Assembly (NCBI RefSeq): GCF_036010325.1
Contig: NZ_CP108549.1
Span: 6,014,001 to 6,078,000 of the forward strand
Reading direction: 5' to 3'
From: Streptomyces sp. NBC_01210
Lineage (GTDB): Bacteria > Actinomycetota > Actinomycetes > Streptomycetales > Streptomycetaceae
DNA length: 64,000 nucleotides
Positions 45,755 to 55,213 of this stretch are shown here, piece after piece (the stretch's first letter is position 1; every line of letters begins with the position of its first letter). The notes beneath the pieces were generated by a model, which saw nothing but the letters and a program-made list of their open reading frames with translations, was not told the origin of the DNA and did not search any database. Made by a program: the position numbers and the translations under genes.

Positions 45755-48343
45755 GTGAGCGAAATACCTGAGACGGCGAGTGGTGTCGTATGGCAGAGCA
45801 GCCCGCCTGGCTCGATCTATGACTACATCAAGGTTGCCTCTTTCTCGATCGGCCCCGACGGGCTGGTCGACCAGTGGAGTCGGCGTGCCGTCGACCTCTT
45901 CGGCATCACCCCTGACGAGGTCAGGGGCAAGGACCCGATCGAGGTCTTCATGCCGGCAGAGCTGCGCCCGCGCGGGCACCGCAAGGTGGCCGAGATACTC
46001 GACGGCAAGGAGTGGACCGGCCTGGTCCCTTTCCGTATGCCGGGTCGGGGCGGCGCGCACGGCATAGCCGAGGTCTATGTGATGCCGAGTGAAACGGAGC
46101 GTGGCGAGAGAGCTGCGCTCTGCATCGTCGTCGACGTCCGCGCGCTGCGCCGGATCGAAACTGATCTCGCCGCTTCGCAGGCTATTTTCGGCCAATCTCC
46201 TTTTGGCTTCCTCCTCTTCGGTACGGATCTCACGGTGCAGCGCGCCAACCAGCGCTTCGCCACCGTGTTCGGGGGCTCCGCCGACGACCACCGCGGGCGC
46301 ACCGTCCACGACTATCTCTCCCGCCCCGAGGCGGAGCGGATGAACGCCTCCCTGCGCCGCGTACTGGAGACCGGCGAATCCGCCATCGACCTCCAGATCG
46401 TCGGGAGTGCCCCGGGCAGCGCGGACCGCAGGCACTGGTCGATCAATCTCTACCGGGTGCACAGCGGATCCGGTCACCCCATCGGTGTCGCCGGACTGGG
46501 CACCGATGTCACCCGCCGCCAAATCGCCGCTCGCGAGGCCGCGAGCGCCCGGCGCAATCTCGCGCTCCTCAACGAGGCGAGCGCCCGCATCGGCAACTCC
46601 CTCGACCTGGAGACCACCGCCCGCGAACTCCTCGACGTCGCCGTCCCCGGCTTCTGCGACCTCGCCTCGGTCGACCTCTACCTGGGGCTCCTCACCGGCG
46701 ACGAGGCCCCGCCCGGACGGGCCGACGGCAGCGCCGAGCTGCGCCGGGTCGCCTTCGCCAGCGCCGTCTCCGACGCTCCGCTGGTGACCACCCCCGGCTG
46801 CAGGTCCGAGGGCAGCACCCCGACCGCCGTCGGCGAGGTCCACCGCTATCCCTTCAACTCGCCCTGCGCGAGCGCACTGCGCACCGCCCGGGTCCAGGCG
46901 ATCCCGGGCGAGGAAGGCACCCTCGTCCAATCCACGCTCGCGGTGCCGATGGTGGCGCACGACACCGTCGTCGGGCTTGTGCAGTTCTCCCGTACGAAGG
47001 GCAGCGAGCCCTTCGGTGAACGGGACCGGGCGCTCGCCAGCGAGCTCGCCGCCCGCGCCGCGGTCTGTATCGACAACGCCCGGCTCTACCGCAGGGAGCA
47101 CGAGCGGGCGCTGATCCTTCAGCGCAGCCTGCTCCCGCCCGGCGACCCGGAGGCCGCAGGACTCGACATCGCCTGCCGCTATCTCCCGGGCAATACGGCC
47201 ACCGAGGTCGGCGGAGACTGGTTCGACGTCATCGAACTTCCCGGCCACCGCACCGCCCTGGTCGTGGGCGATGTGATGGGCCGCGGTCTGCGGGCCGCCG
47301 TCGCCATGGGCGAACTGCGCACTGCGGTACGGACCTTGGCGCTGCTGGACCTGGAGCCCGCGGAAGTACTCTCCGCGCTCGACGAGATCGCCCGCGGCCT
47401 CGGCAGCCCCAGCGGCGCCCAGCAGGCCTCCCGTGTCGCCCACAAATCCCGCGACGCCGACCTCTCCGAGGTCTATCTCGCGACCTGTGTCTACGCCGTC
47501 TACGACCCGGTCACCCGACGCTGCACCTTCGCCAACGCCGGCCATCTGCCGCCCGTCCTCGTCGAACCGGGGGAGGAGGCGCTGCTGCTCGACGTGCCGC
47601 CGGGGATGCCGCTCGGCGTGGGCGGCGAGCCCTTCGAGGAGGTGGAGGTAGAGCTCCCGGAGGGCGCCCTCCTCGCGCTCTACACCGACGGGCTCGTCGA
47701 ATCCCGGGACCACCCGCTCGACGAGGGCCTGCGCGCCTTCCGGACCGCGCTCACCGATCCCTCCCGCCCGGCGCCCGGTCACCACCCCTCGACGACGGCG
47801 CTGCGCGCCGACCCCTCCCGTTCCCTGGAAGACGTCTGTGACCATGTGCTGAACACTCTCGACACCCGGCACGGCGAGGACGACATCGCCCTGCTCATGG
47901 CCCGCGTCCAGGGGCTGCCCACGGAGGCGGTCGGCGACTGGCGGCTGCCGCGTGAGCCCCGCTCGGTGGGGCGGGCCCGCGAGCTGGCCCGCGCCCAGCT
48001 GATCACCTGGGGCCTCGAAGCGTTGGTGGACACGGTCGAGCTGCTCGTCAGTGAACTGGTCACCAACGCCCTGCGGTACGGCGAGGACGAAATTCGGCTG
48101 CGCCTGCTGCGCGACCGCACCCTTGTCTGCGAAGTGTGGGACGCCGGCCTCGTGCAGCCCAGGCGCCGACGGGCCCGCGACACCGACGAGGGCGGCCGAG
48201 GACTGCAGCTCGTCGGACTGCTGAGCGCGGCCTGGGGCTCGCGCCGGACCCCGCGTGGCAAGACGGTCTGGTTCGAACTCGCCCTGCCCGACGGTGACTC
48301 GATGGCCGAGCCCACCGTCGAGCAGCTGCTCAGCATGTTCTGA
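45755..48343 (+). CDS. PAS-PAS-GAF-SpoIIE phosphatase-HATPase regulator
   Basis: An 862-residue cytoplasmic signalling protein. Order: PAS 1 (about 22-125; FSIGPDGLVDQWSRRAVDLF), PAS 2 (about 140-250; QSPFGFLLFGTDLTVQRAN), GAF (about 265-440), PP2C/SpoIIE phosphatase (VGGDWFDVIELPGHRTALVV, GDVMGRGLRAAVAM, FANAGHLPPVLVE, LYTDGLVESRDHPLDEGL, HGEDDIALLMARV), and a C-terminal HATPase (LLVSELVTNALRYG, EGGRGLQLVGLL). Such proteins combine anti-sigma kinase and anti-anti-sigma phosphatase activity; several exist in each Streptomyces genome. The GTG start has a GAGGGGA site. Confidence 0.93.
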   Translation: MSEIPETASGVVWQSSPPGSIYDYIKVASFSIGPDGLVDQWSRRAVDLFGITPDEVRGKDPIEVFMPAELRPRGHRKVAEILDGKEWTGLVPFRMPGRGGAHGIAEVYVMPSETERGERAALCIVVDVRALRRIETDLAASQAIFGQSPFGFLLFGTDLTVQRANQRFATVFGGSADDHRGRTVHDYLSRPEAERMNASLRRVLETGESAIDLQIVGSAPGSADRRHWSINLYRVHSGSGHPIGVAGLGTDVTRRQIAAREAASARRNLALLNEASARIGNSLDLETTARELLDVAVPGFCDLASVDLYLGLLTGDEAPPGRADGSAELRRVAFASAVSDAPLVTTPGCRSEGSTPTAVGEVHRYPFNSPCASALRTARVQAIPGEEGTLVQSTLAVPMVAHDTVVGLVQFSRTKGSEPFGERDRALASELAARAAVCIDNARLYRREHERALILQRSLLPPGDPEAAGLDIACRYLPGNTATEVGGDWFDVIELPGHRTALVVGDVMGRGLRAAVAMGELRTAVRTLALLDLEPAEVLSALDEIARGLGSPSGAQQASRVAHKSRDADLSEVYLATCVYAVYDPVTRRCTFANAGHLPPVLVEPGEEALLLDVPPGMPLGVGGEPFEEVEVELPEGALLALYTDGLVESRDHPLDEGLRAFRTALTDPSRPAPGHHPSTTALRADPSRSLEDVCDHVLNTLDTRHGEDDIALLMARVQGLPTEAVGDWRLPREPRSVGRARELARAQLITWGLEALVDTVELLVSELVTNALRYGEDEIRLRLLRDRTLVCEVWDAGLVQPRRRRARDTDEGGRGLQLVGLLSAAWGSRRTPRGKTVWFELALPDGDSMAEPTVEQLLSMF

Positions 48344-48377
48344 CAGGGCGGAGGGTAAGGCGAACAGCAGAGCGCTC

Positions 48378-48452
48378 AGCAAGCCGGGCAGCAAGCCGGG
48401 CAGTAAGCCGGGCAGTAAGCCAGGTAGTGCGGTCAGCAAGCCGGGTAGTAAG
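48378..48452. repeat. 12-bp tandem repeat between convergent genes
   Basis: Units agcaagccgggc, agcaagccgggc, agtaagccgggc, agtaagccaggt, a nine-base interruption, agcaagccgggt and a half unit. It begins 35 bases after the SpoIIE gene stop and lies before the convergent TPM-family gene ends at 48519. It is probably non-coding; no terminator hairpin is obvious within it. Confidence 0.8.
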
Positions 48453-48518
48453 GAGGACGGTGCGGCTGCCCCGGCTGGGAGGCGCCCGTCGCGCCTGTCG
48501 CGCGTATGGGGAGTCGTG

Positions 48519-50330
48519 TCAGAAGCGGCCGCCGCCGAGGCGGCCGCGGGTGCCCCCGCCGCCGAAACGGGCGGGCCCGCCGCCGAAGCCTCCTCCACCT
48601 TCCCCTCCCGAACCCCCGCCATACCCCCCGCCCCTTCCTCCGCCGTCGAACAGTCCGCCGAGGATGATCCCGCCGAGCACCGCGCCCCCGAGACCGCCCC
48701 TCGCATTTCCTGCTCCTTGTACACCGCCCGGCCCGAAGGGGTTCCCATATGCCCGCACGTCTTCTTCGGCCAGGTTCTGCGCCCGCCGCGCCAGAGCGTC
48801 AGCCTGCTGGGCCTCGGCCGGCCCGCCCCGCGGATCACCGGAACCACCCGAGCCGCCCGAGTCCCCGGAACCCCCCGACCCGGCCAGCTCAACCGCCCGC
48901 TCCAGCCGCCGCTCCGCCTCCGCCAGCCGCGTCCGTGCCTCGCTGCCGACCGCTCCGCGATGCGTGGTGATGTAGTCGGCGGCCGCACCGATCGTGGAAC
49001 GCGCGCCGAGCATCGCCTGATCGAGCAGTGCACGGGCCCGCCGCGCCCCCTGCTCGTTCTCGCGCGCCCCCGCCAGTGCCTCGTCGAGCGCGGCATCCGC
49101 CTCCTCGACCCGGCGCAGCGCGTCGATCGGGTCGTACGAACCCGTCTCCTGCTCCCCGTGTACCTCCGCGGCCACCTTCGCGGCCCGCGCGATACGCCCC
49201 TGGAGGTCGGCCGTCGAGACCCCTTCCGAGGTGTCCTTCAGCAGCCCACGCGCCTCGGCCAGGTCCGTGTCCGTCCCGATGAGCGCGCCGGGCAGCTTGC
49301 CGGCCGCCTCCGCGAGCTCCTGCGCCCGCCGGTCCACGGACTCGATGAGCCTCCTCGCCTGCGCGACGGCACCCTCCGCGGCCCGTATCTGCACGGCGGC
49401 CGTGCCCGTGTCGGAAGCGTCGACCGCCTGGCCGGCCCGGTCGAGACCGGTCTTCGCGAAGACCAGCCGGTCCTTGGCCTGCTCGACATTGCTCGCGACG
49501 GGCGCGGCGGCGGAGGCGGCATACCGCTCACGCATCATGCCGAGAGTGGCCTCCGCCGTGACGGCGCGTCCGCTGAGATCGGTATAGGCGGCGCCGGCGG
49601 TGGCGAGGGCCTGCTGCGCGTTCTGCTCCAGGGCGCGCAGCCGGTCGAAGTCCTCGGACTCCGCGTCCAGTCGCCGGTTGGCGGCCGTACACCGCGCGAT
49701 GATTTCGTCGAGCATCCGCCGGCGGGTCGCGGCGTCCTCCGGGCAGGCGTCGTCCAGCTGCTGACGCAGCCGGAAAGCCGCCGCCAGCTCGTTCTTCGCG
49801 TACTCCACCGCGTCGTTGAAGGGCTTGGCAGCCGCCTCGCCGAACTGGGCGGTGGCGAAGCCGAGTTCCTCCTGGCTGGTGCGCAGCGCGTCGTCGGTGT
49901 CGACAAGAGTCTGCTTGGCCCGGGCGTCGAGTTCGGGCAGCGGTGGCTGTGGATGCTGCGGCGTGCCCCAGCCCTCCTGGCCGCCCTGCGGTGTGGTGCG
50001 GGTCGCGCTCCGCTTCCTGCGCTTGGCGTAGCTGTAGGCCGCGATCGCGACGGCCCCGCCGACGACCGCGATCGGCAGCACCAGATCTGCCCCCGTCCCG
50101 GCAGCGTCGCTTCCGCCCGGATCGGCCTCGCCCGGGGTGCTGGCGGAAGCGGGCACGGGCTGCGCGACCTGCGGCTTCCGGTCGCCCAGACCCCCGACCC
50201 GGTCGGTGATCCGACCCTCGCGGGACAGGCCGACGGGGTCGTCGGCGAGGGCGCATCGAGCGGTGGGCACGACCAGCCAGCACGCCGCCACCAGTACGGC
50301 GAGCAGGAGCCTGGCGGCTATTCGCGTCAC
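48519..50330 (-). CDS. TPM-family secreted/membrane protein lacking most of its TPM domain
   Basis: A 603-residue protein. The signal peptide (MTRIAARLLLAVLVAACWLV to ALA) is followed by LSREGRITDRVGGLGDRKPQ, the usual first lines of the TPM (DUF477) domain. The next residues are VAQPVPASASTPGEADPGG and a membrane segment (LVLPIAVVGGAVAIAAYSYA). In related Streptomyces proteins I know, about 100 residues of TPM domain lie between these two parts, so an in-frame deletion is inferred. The rest is a long helical region and a Gly-rich tail ending GGRF. Divergent from the TIM-barrel gene (89-base gap). Confidence 0.85.
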   Translation of the reverse strand: MTRIAARLLLAVLVAACWLVVPTARCALADDPVGLSREGRITDRVGGLGDRKPQVAQPVPASASTPGEADPGGSDAAGTGADLVLPIAVVGGAVAIAAYSYAKRRKRSATRTTPQGGQEGWGTPQHPQPPLPELDARAKQTLVDTDDALRTSQEELGFATAQFGEAAAKPFNDAVEYAKNELAAAFRLRQQLDDACPEDAATRRRMLDEIIARCTAANRRLDAESEDFDRLRALEQNAQQALATAGAAYTDLSGRAVTAEATLGMMRERYAASAAAPVASNVEQAKDRLVFAKTGLDRAGQAVDASDTGTAAVQIRAAEGAVAQARRLIESVDRRAQELAEAAGKLPGALIGTDTDLAEARGLLKDTSEGVSTADLQGRIARAAKVAAEVHGEQETGSYDPIDALRRVEEADAALDEALAGARENEQGARRARALLDQAMLGARSTIGAAADYITTHRGAVGSEARTRLAEAERRLERAVELAGSGGSGDSGGSGGSGDPRGGPAEAQQADALARRAQNLAEEDVRAYGNPFGPGGVQGAGNARGGLGGAVLGGIILGGLFDGGGRGGGYGGGSGGEGGGGFGGGPARFGGGGTRGRLGGGRF

Positions 50331-50419
50331 ATTTGGGAGGCTATGTCGACCGTTGGGCCTCCGCGACCGGACGGGTGCCCGACCCGGATTGTCGGACCCG
50401 TGATCTAGCCTTGCGGCGC

Positions 50420-51535
50420 ATGGGGACCAAAGAGCAGGTGGGGACGCGTGAGCGCGTACAGGCGCCGGGTGGAGCTTCGGGTGCGCGTGCGCTCCTACGA
50501 AGGTGGCGCAGCCCCCGCCTGAGGTGGCCCAAGCGGATCGCGCTCAGCCTTGCCGTCCTCCTCCTTGTCCCCACTCTCACCGGCGCGATCGCGCTGCGCG
50601 CCAACTACGCGGGTGACATCGAAGAAGGCACGAGGACGCGTGGCAAGGACGCCATCTGGCTCGGTCACGCCTGGGTGGACGGCCGAAAGAAGGACGCCGA
50701 CCTGGACGCTTTTGCCCGGCGCATACGGGGGACCGGGATACGGGACCTGTACGTCCACGCCGGGCCGCTCGAGCATGACGGGACGCTGCCCACCGACCGC
50801 TATGCACGTGCGCGGTGGCTGATCGACGCCGTACACCGGAAGATCCCTGGTATACGTGTGCAGGCCTGGCTCGGCGACAAACTGGCGAGCGAGGGCCCCG
50901 TCGGACTGCGGCTGCCCGACGCCGGCACCCGGGCCGCCGTCGTGCGCTCCACCACGCAGATCCTCGACGCGGGCTTCGAAGGCGTCCACTACGACCTGGA
51001 GCCACTGCACTCCGGCGACCGCGACTATCTGTCCCTGCTGGACGATCTGCGCGAGCTGACGCGTGCCCGAAAGGTCCCGCTCTCCATAGCGGCCCACCAG
51101 ATCGACCCGCTGCCCGCGCTCCACTCCGTCGCCGGCGGGCTCACAGGGCACCCCAAGTGGTGGTCGCAGGAGTTCTTCGGCCAGGTCGCCCGCCGGGTCG
51201 ACCAGATCGCCGTGATGTCGTACGACACCTCCATGCCGCTGGAGAGTCTGTACGGCGGCTATGTCGCCCAGCAGACCAGCCTCGCCCTCGAAGTCACGCC
51301 CGAGGACACCGACTTGCTGATGGGGCTGCCCTTTTTCCACGAGAACGACATCGGGCACCGCGAGTCCGCGGAGACGGTCGCGGCCGCGATCCGTGGCACC
51401 CGGCTGGGCCTGGGGCGCACGGACCGCGGCCGTGAGCGGTTCGGGGTTGCGCTGTATGTCGACTTCGCGGCGGAGGAGGGCGACTGGACGGCGTACCGAG
51501 AAGGATGGGGGAGCCCCGCCGCCGGTCCCGGATAG
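50420..51535 (+). CDS. membrane-anchored GH18-like TIM-barrel protein
   Basis: A 371-residue protein. A basic N-terminus and one membrane segment (IALSLAVLLLVPTLTGAIAL, about residues 40-60) precede a domain that reads like a glycoside hydrolase-like barrel: IWLGHAWVDGRKKDADLDAF, LYVHAGPLEHDG, VQAWLGDK, FEGVHYDLEPLHSGDRDYL (in the place of the GH18 DxxDxDxE strand), MSYDTSMPLESLYGGYV and LLMGLPFF. The catalytic Glu is plausible (DLEP) but activity is not proven. Start: ATG 50420; no strong site is visible. The gene is followed by an 80-base gap and the sdh operon, convergent. Confidence 0.75.
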   Translation: MGTKEQVGTRERVQAPGGASGARALLRRWRSPRLRWPKRIALSLAVLLLVPTLTGAIALRANYAGDIEEGTRTRGKDAIWLGHAWVDGRKKDADLDAFARRIRGTGIRDLYVHAGPLEHDGTLPTDRYARARWLIDAVHRKIPGIRVQAWLGDKLASEGPVGLRLPDAGTRAAVVRSTTQILDAGFEGVHYDLEPLHSGDRDYLSLLDDLRELTRARKVPLSIAAHQIDPLPALHSVAGGLTGHPKWWSQEFFGQVARRVDQIAVMSYDTSMPLESLYGGYVAQQTSLALEVTPEDTDLLMGLPFFHENDIGHRESAETVAAAIRGTRLGLGRTDRGRERFGVALYVDFAAEEGDWTAYREGWGSPAAGPG

Positions 51536-51614
51536 CCAGTCCCAGCTGCGCAGTCGCCGCCAGCCAGTCCACGCCGGGCAGCCCCATGAGTCGGTTCCCG
51601 CCTGCCGTCCCTCG

Positions 51615-52391
51615 CTAGTCAGCCGCCCCGCGGCGCTTGATCTTGCTGCCCAGCCACACCAGCGGGTCGTACTTACGGTCCACCGCCCGTTCCTTCAGCG
51701 GGATCAGCGCATTGTCCGTGATCTTGATGCCCTCGGGGCACACCTCCGTACAGCACTTCGTGATGTTGCAGTACCCCAGCCCGTGCTCGTCCTGGGCGGA
51801 CTTCTTGCGGTCCAGGCCCGCTTCGGCCGCCGCGTCCAGCGGATGCATGTCCAGCTCCGCCACCCGCATCAGGAAACGCGGACCCGCGAACGCGGCCTTG
51901 TTCTCCTCGTGGTCGCGCACCACATGACAGGTGTCCTGGCACAGGAAGCACTCGATGCACTTGCGGAACTCCTGCGAGCGGTCCACATCCATCTGCTGCA
52001 TCCGGTAGTCACCCGCCTTCACCCCCGGCGGCGGCACAAAGGAGGGCACCTCCCGTGCCTTCGCGTAGTTGAAGGACACATCCGTGACCAGGTCCCGCAC
52101 CACAGGGAACGCCCGCAGTGGCGTCACCGTGATCGTCTCCTCGCGTGAGAAGACCGACATCCGGGTCATGCACATCAGCCGCGGCCGGCCGTTGATCTCG
52201 GCGCTGCACGAACCGCATTTGCCCGCCTTGCAGTTCCAGCGGACCGCGAGATCGGAGGCCTGGGTGGCCTGGAGGCGGTGGATGATGTCGAGGACGACCT
52301 CACCGTCGTTCACCTCGACGGCGAAGTCCTCCAGCGCCCCGCCGTCCGCATCACCGCGCCAGACCCTGAAGGCCGCTTTGTAGCTGCTCAC
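51615..52391 (-). CDS. sdhB: succinate dehydrogenase iron-sulfur subunit
   Basis: A 258-residue protein carrying the three Fe-S clusters of succinate:quinone oxidoreductase. The [2Fe-2S] ligands are in NCKAGKCGSCS and MCMTRM, and the [4Fe-4S]/[3Fe-4S] ligands in CIECFLCQDTC and CNITKCCTEVCPEGI. The GTG start overlaps the sdhA stop (GTGA), so translation is coupled. Last gene of the sdhC-sdhA-sdhB operon. Homology style matches Sdh1 of mycobacteria. Confidence 0.95.
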   Translation of the reverse strand: MSSYKAAFRVWRGDADGGALEDFAVEVNDGEVVLDIIHRLQATQASDLAVRWNCKAGKCGSCSAEINGRPRLMCMTRMSVFSREETITVTPLRAFPVVRDLVTDVSFNYAKAREVPSFVPPPGVKAGDYRMQQMDVDRSQEFRKCIECFLCQDTCHVVRDHEENKAAFAGPRFLMRVAELDMHPLDAAAEAGLDRKKSAQDEHGLGYCNITKCCTEVCPEGIKITDNALIPLKERAVDRKYDPLVWLGSKIKRRGAAD

Positions 52392-54328
52392 TCGTAGAGC
52401 TCCTCTTCGGCGAGGTACTTGACCAGCTCCTCCTTCTCGAAGAGAGCGAGCAGGTCGGAACGGATGGGCTCGGTCATCTTCCGTACGAGCGCGATCTGAC
52501 CGCGCACCGGATCGGTGGCCGCCAACCCGCCGGTCGGATCGATCAGTTGGCACAGCAGATTGACCCGCCGCCAGTCGCGCTCCATGGTGGGGCAGTCCTC
52601 GCGCGTGTGCCCGCCGCGGCTCTCCGTGCGCTCCAGTGCCGCCCGCGCGATGCACTCGCTGACCAGCAGCATGTTGCGCAGATCCAGCGAGAGGTGCCAG
52701 CCGGGGTTGAACTGCCGGTGGCCTTCGACCCCGGCCCGCCTGGCCCGTACCCGCAGATCGGCCAGTTTCTCCAGGGCCTGCTCCATCTCGGCCCCGCGGC
52801 GGATGATGCCGACCAGGTCGTTCATCGTCTGCTGGAGCTCCTGGTGGAGGGTGTACGGGTTCTCGGGCGGCCGCCCGTTCTCCTCACCCGGCTGCGGCCC
52901 CTCGGCGCTGAACGGACGCAGCGCCTCCGCCGCGGCCTCGTCGATCTGGACCTCCTCCACCGCCGGGCGTTCGCCGAGCCCCTGCGCGTACTCGGCGGCG
53001 TGCAGCCCCGCCCGTCGGCCGAAGACCAGCAGGTCGGACAGGGAATTCCCACCGAGCCGGTTGGAGCCGTGCATCCCGCCCGCGACCTCGCCCGCCGCGA
53101 ACAGGCCGGGGACCCCGACCGCCGCCGCGGTGTCTGACTCGACGGCGATGCCGCCCATCACGTAGTGGCAGGTCGGGCCGACCTCCATCGCCTCTGCCGT
53201 GATGTCGACATCCGCCAGCTCCTTGAACTGGTGGTACATCGACGGCAGCCGGCGCCGGATCACCTCGGCCGGCATACGGGTGGAGACATCCAGGAACACC
53301 CCGCCGTGCGGGGAGCCGCGGCCGGCCTTCACCTCGGAGTTGATGGCGCGGGCCACCTCGTCGCGCGGCAGCAGTTCGGGAGGACGCCGGTTGTGGTCCG
53401 GGTCCTCGTACCAGCGGTCGCCCTCCTCCTCCGACTGCGCGTACTTCTCCTTGAAGACGTCCGGGACGTAGTCGAACATGAACCGCTTGCCCTCGGAATT
53501 GCGCAGCACCCCTCCGTCGCCACGAACCGATTCGGTGACCAGGATCCCCTTCACCGAAGGCGGCCAGACCATGCCGGTCGGATGGAACTGCACAAACTCC
53601 ATATTGAGCAGCGGCGCGCCGGCCAGCAGCGCGAGCGCGTGCCCGTCGCCGGTGTACTCCCAGGAGTTCGACGTCACCTTGAAGGACTTGCCGATGCCGC
53701 CGGTGGACAGCACCACGGACGGCGCCTCGAGAACGAAGAAGCGCCCGGACTCGCGCTCGTAGCAGAAGGTGCCGGAGACCCTGTCCCCGTCCTTCAGCAC
53801 GCGCGTGACCGTGCACTCCTGGAAGACCTTCAACCGGGCTTCGTAGTCCCCGAATTCTTCCTTGTCCTCCTGCTGCAGCGAGACGATCTTCTGCTGCAGG
53901 GTGCGGATCAGCTCCAGGCCGGTACGGTCGCCGACATGCGCCAGGCGCGGGTATTCGTGCCCGCCGAAGTTGCGCTGGGAGATCTTCCCGTCGGCCGTAC
54001 GGTCGAAGAGCGCGCCCCAGGTCTCCAGCTCCCAGACCCGGTCGGGCGCCTCGCGCGCGTGCAGCTCCGCCATCCGCCACTGGTTGAGGAACTTTCCGCC
54101 GCGCATGGTGTCGCGGAAGTGCACCTTCCAGTTGTCGCCGGCGTTCACATTGCCCATGGAGGCGGCGATGCCGCCCTCGGCCATCACTGTGTGGGCCTTG
54201 CCGAAGAGGGACTTGCAGATCACCGCAGTACGGGCGCCCCGCTCGCGCGCCTCGATGGCGGCGCGCAGGCCCGCGCCGCCCGCACCCACCACCACGACGT
54301 CCCACTGCTGTCGTTCGAGTTGCGTCAT
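52388..54328 (-). CDS. sdhA: succinate dehydrogenase flavoprotein subunit
   Basis: A 646-residue FAD-containing catalytic subunit oxidising succinate to fumarate. It starts TQLERQQWDVVVVGAGGAGL (dinucleotide fold), has the flavin-attachment region GKAHTVMAEGGIAAS, the active-site segments HPTGMVWPPSVKGILVTESV and GGIAVESDTAAAVGVPGLFA, and HGSNRLGGNSLSDLLVFGRR. The ATG follows the sdhC stop by one base. Length agrees with the large Sdh1-type subunits. Confidence 0.95.
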   Translation of the reverse strand: MTQLERQQWDVVVVGAGGAGLRAAIEARERGARTAVICKSLFGKAHTVMAEGGIAASMGNVNAGDNWKVHFRDTMRGGKFLNQWRMAELHAREAPDRVWELETWGALFDRTADGKISQRNFGGHEYPRLAHVGDRTGLELIRTLQQKIVSLQQEDKEEFGDYEARLKVFQECTVTRVLKDGDRVSGTFCYERESGRFFVLEAPSVVLSTGGIGKSFKVTSNSWEYTGDGHALALLAGAPLLNMEFVQFHPTGMVWPPSVKGILVTESVRGDGGVLRNSEGKRFMFDYVPDVFKEKYAQSEEEGDRWYEDPDHNRRPPELLPRDEVARAINSEVKAGRGSPHGGVFLDVSTRMPAEVIRRRLPSMYHQFKELADVDITAEAMEVGPTCHYVMGGIAVESDTAAAVGVPGLFAAGEVAGGMHGSNRLGGNSLSDLLVFGRRAGLHAAEYAQGLGERPAVEEVQIDEAAAEALRPFSAEGPQPGEENGRPPENPYTLHQELQQTMNDLVGIIRRGAEMEQALEKLADLRVRARRAGVEGHRQFNPGWHLSLDLRNMLLVSECIARAALERTESRGGHTREDCPTMERDWRRVNLLCQLIDPTGGLAATDPVRGQIALVRKMTEPIRSDLLALFEKEELVKYLAEEELYE

Positions 54329-54329
54329 G

Positions 54330-55151
54330 TCAGAAGAACCTCGGATCGTCGAAGGCACCGGACGCGACGAGATAGACGTAGAAGTCGGCGAGCGCGACGC
54401 TGATCAACGACGCCCATGCCAGCAGCGCGTGGCGTTCGTTCAGCGTGCCGACCCAGCCCCACAGGCGGTAGCGCACCGGATGTTTGGAGAAATGCTTCAG
54501 CCGGCCGCCGATGATGTGCCGGCAGGAGTGGCAGGAGAAGGTGTACGCCCAGATCAGCACGATGTTGACCAGGAAGACGAGGGTGCCGAGGCCCATATGG
54601 CCCCACTCGTAGTGCTCGTCGCGGAAGGCGAGCACGGTGTCGTACGTGAGGATTCCGGCGACCGGGATCGCGGCGTAGAAGAAGTACCGGTGGATGTTCT
54701 GCAGGATCAGCGGGAAGCGGGTCTCCCCGGTGTACTTCTTGTGCGGCTCGGCGACCGCGCAGGCCGGGGGCGAGGCCCAGAAGCCCCGGTAGTAGGCCTT
54801 GCGGTAGTAGTAGCAGGTCAGCCGGAAGCCCAGCGGGAAGATCAGGATCAGCAGCGCGGGGGACAGGCCCCACCAGCTGCCGAAGATCTCCCAGTTGGGG
54901 CCGTTGCGCATGGGTGCGCAGTTCTCGGCGAGGCAGGGCGAGTAGAACGGCGAGACATACGGCGCCGCGTAGTAGTCGGCGTTCGAGAAGGCGCGCCACG
55001 TCGAGTAGACGATGAAGGCGAGCAGCCCGGCGGCGGTCAGAGCGGGCGCGAGCCACCAGCGGTCCGTCCGCAGATGGCGGGGACCGACGGCGGCGCGCGT
55101 GGCGCTGTGTACGCCTGTATTGATTTGTGGTGGTTCGGTACCAGTGGCCAA
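54330..55151 (-). CDS. sdhC: succinate dehydrogenase membrane anchor subunit
   Basis: A 273-residue protein with about five membrane segments (APALTAAGLLAFIVYSTW, PALLILIFPLGFRLTCYYY, YFFYAAIPVAGILTYDTVL, MGLGTLVFLVNIVLIWAYTF, ALLAWASLISVALADFYVYL). Unlike the short two-subunit SdhC/SdhD anchors, this single larger anchor matches the Sdh1 type known from Mycobacterium. It contains conserved His residues (NIHRYFFY, CHSCRHIIGG) that could serve quinone binding. The listed start is TTG, with CGGAG eight bases upstream; no ATG lies nearby in frame. Confidence 0.85.
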   Translation of the reverse strand: MATGTEPPQINTGVHSATRAAVGPRHLRTDRWWLAPALTAAGLLAFIVYSTWRAFSNADYYAAPYVSPFYSPCLAENCAPMRNGPNWEIFGSWWGLSPALLILIFPLGFRLTCYYYRKAYYRGFWASPPACAVAEPHKKYTGETRFPLILQNIHRYFFYAAIPVAGILTYDTVLAFRDEHYEWGHMGLGTLVFLVNIVLIWAYTFSCHSCRHIIGGRLKHFSKHPVRYRLWGWVGTLNERHALLAWASLISVALADFYVYLVASGAFDDPRFF

Positions 55152-55213
55152 CGAAGGCTCCGTATGGAGTGGGATCGGGTGTGGGCTCCGGTGTGCCTAC
55201 GGGCCGGGGCCGG

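Noticed and set aside
45089..49096. 1335-codon minus-strand frame opposite the SpoIIE-type gene
   Set aside because: Antisense to a protein with ordered PAS, GAF, PP2C and HATPase motifs; no motif of its own.
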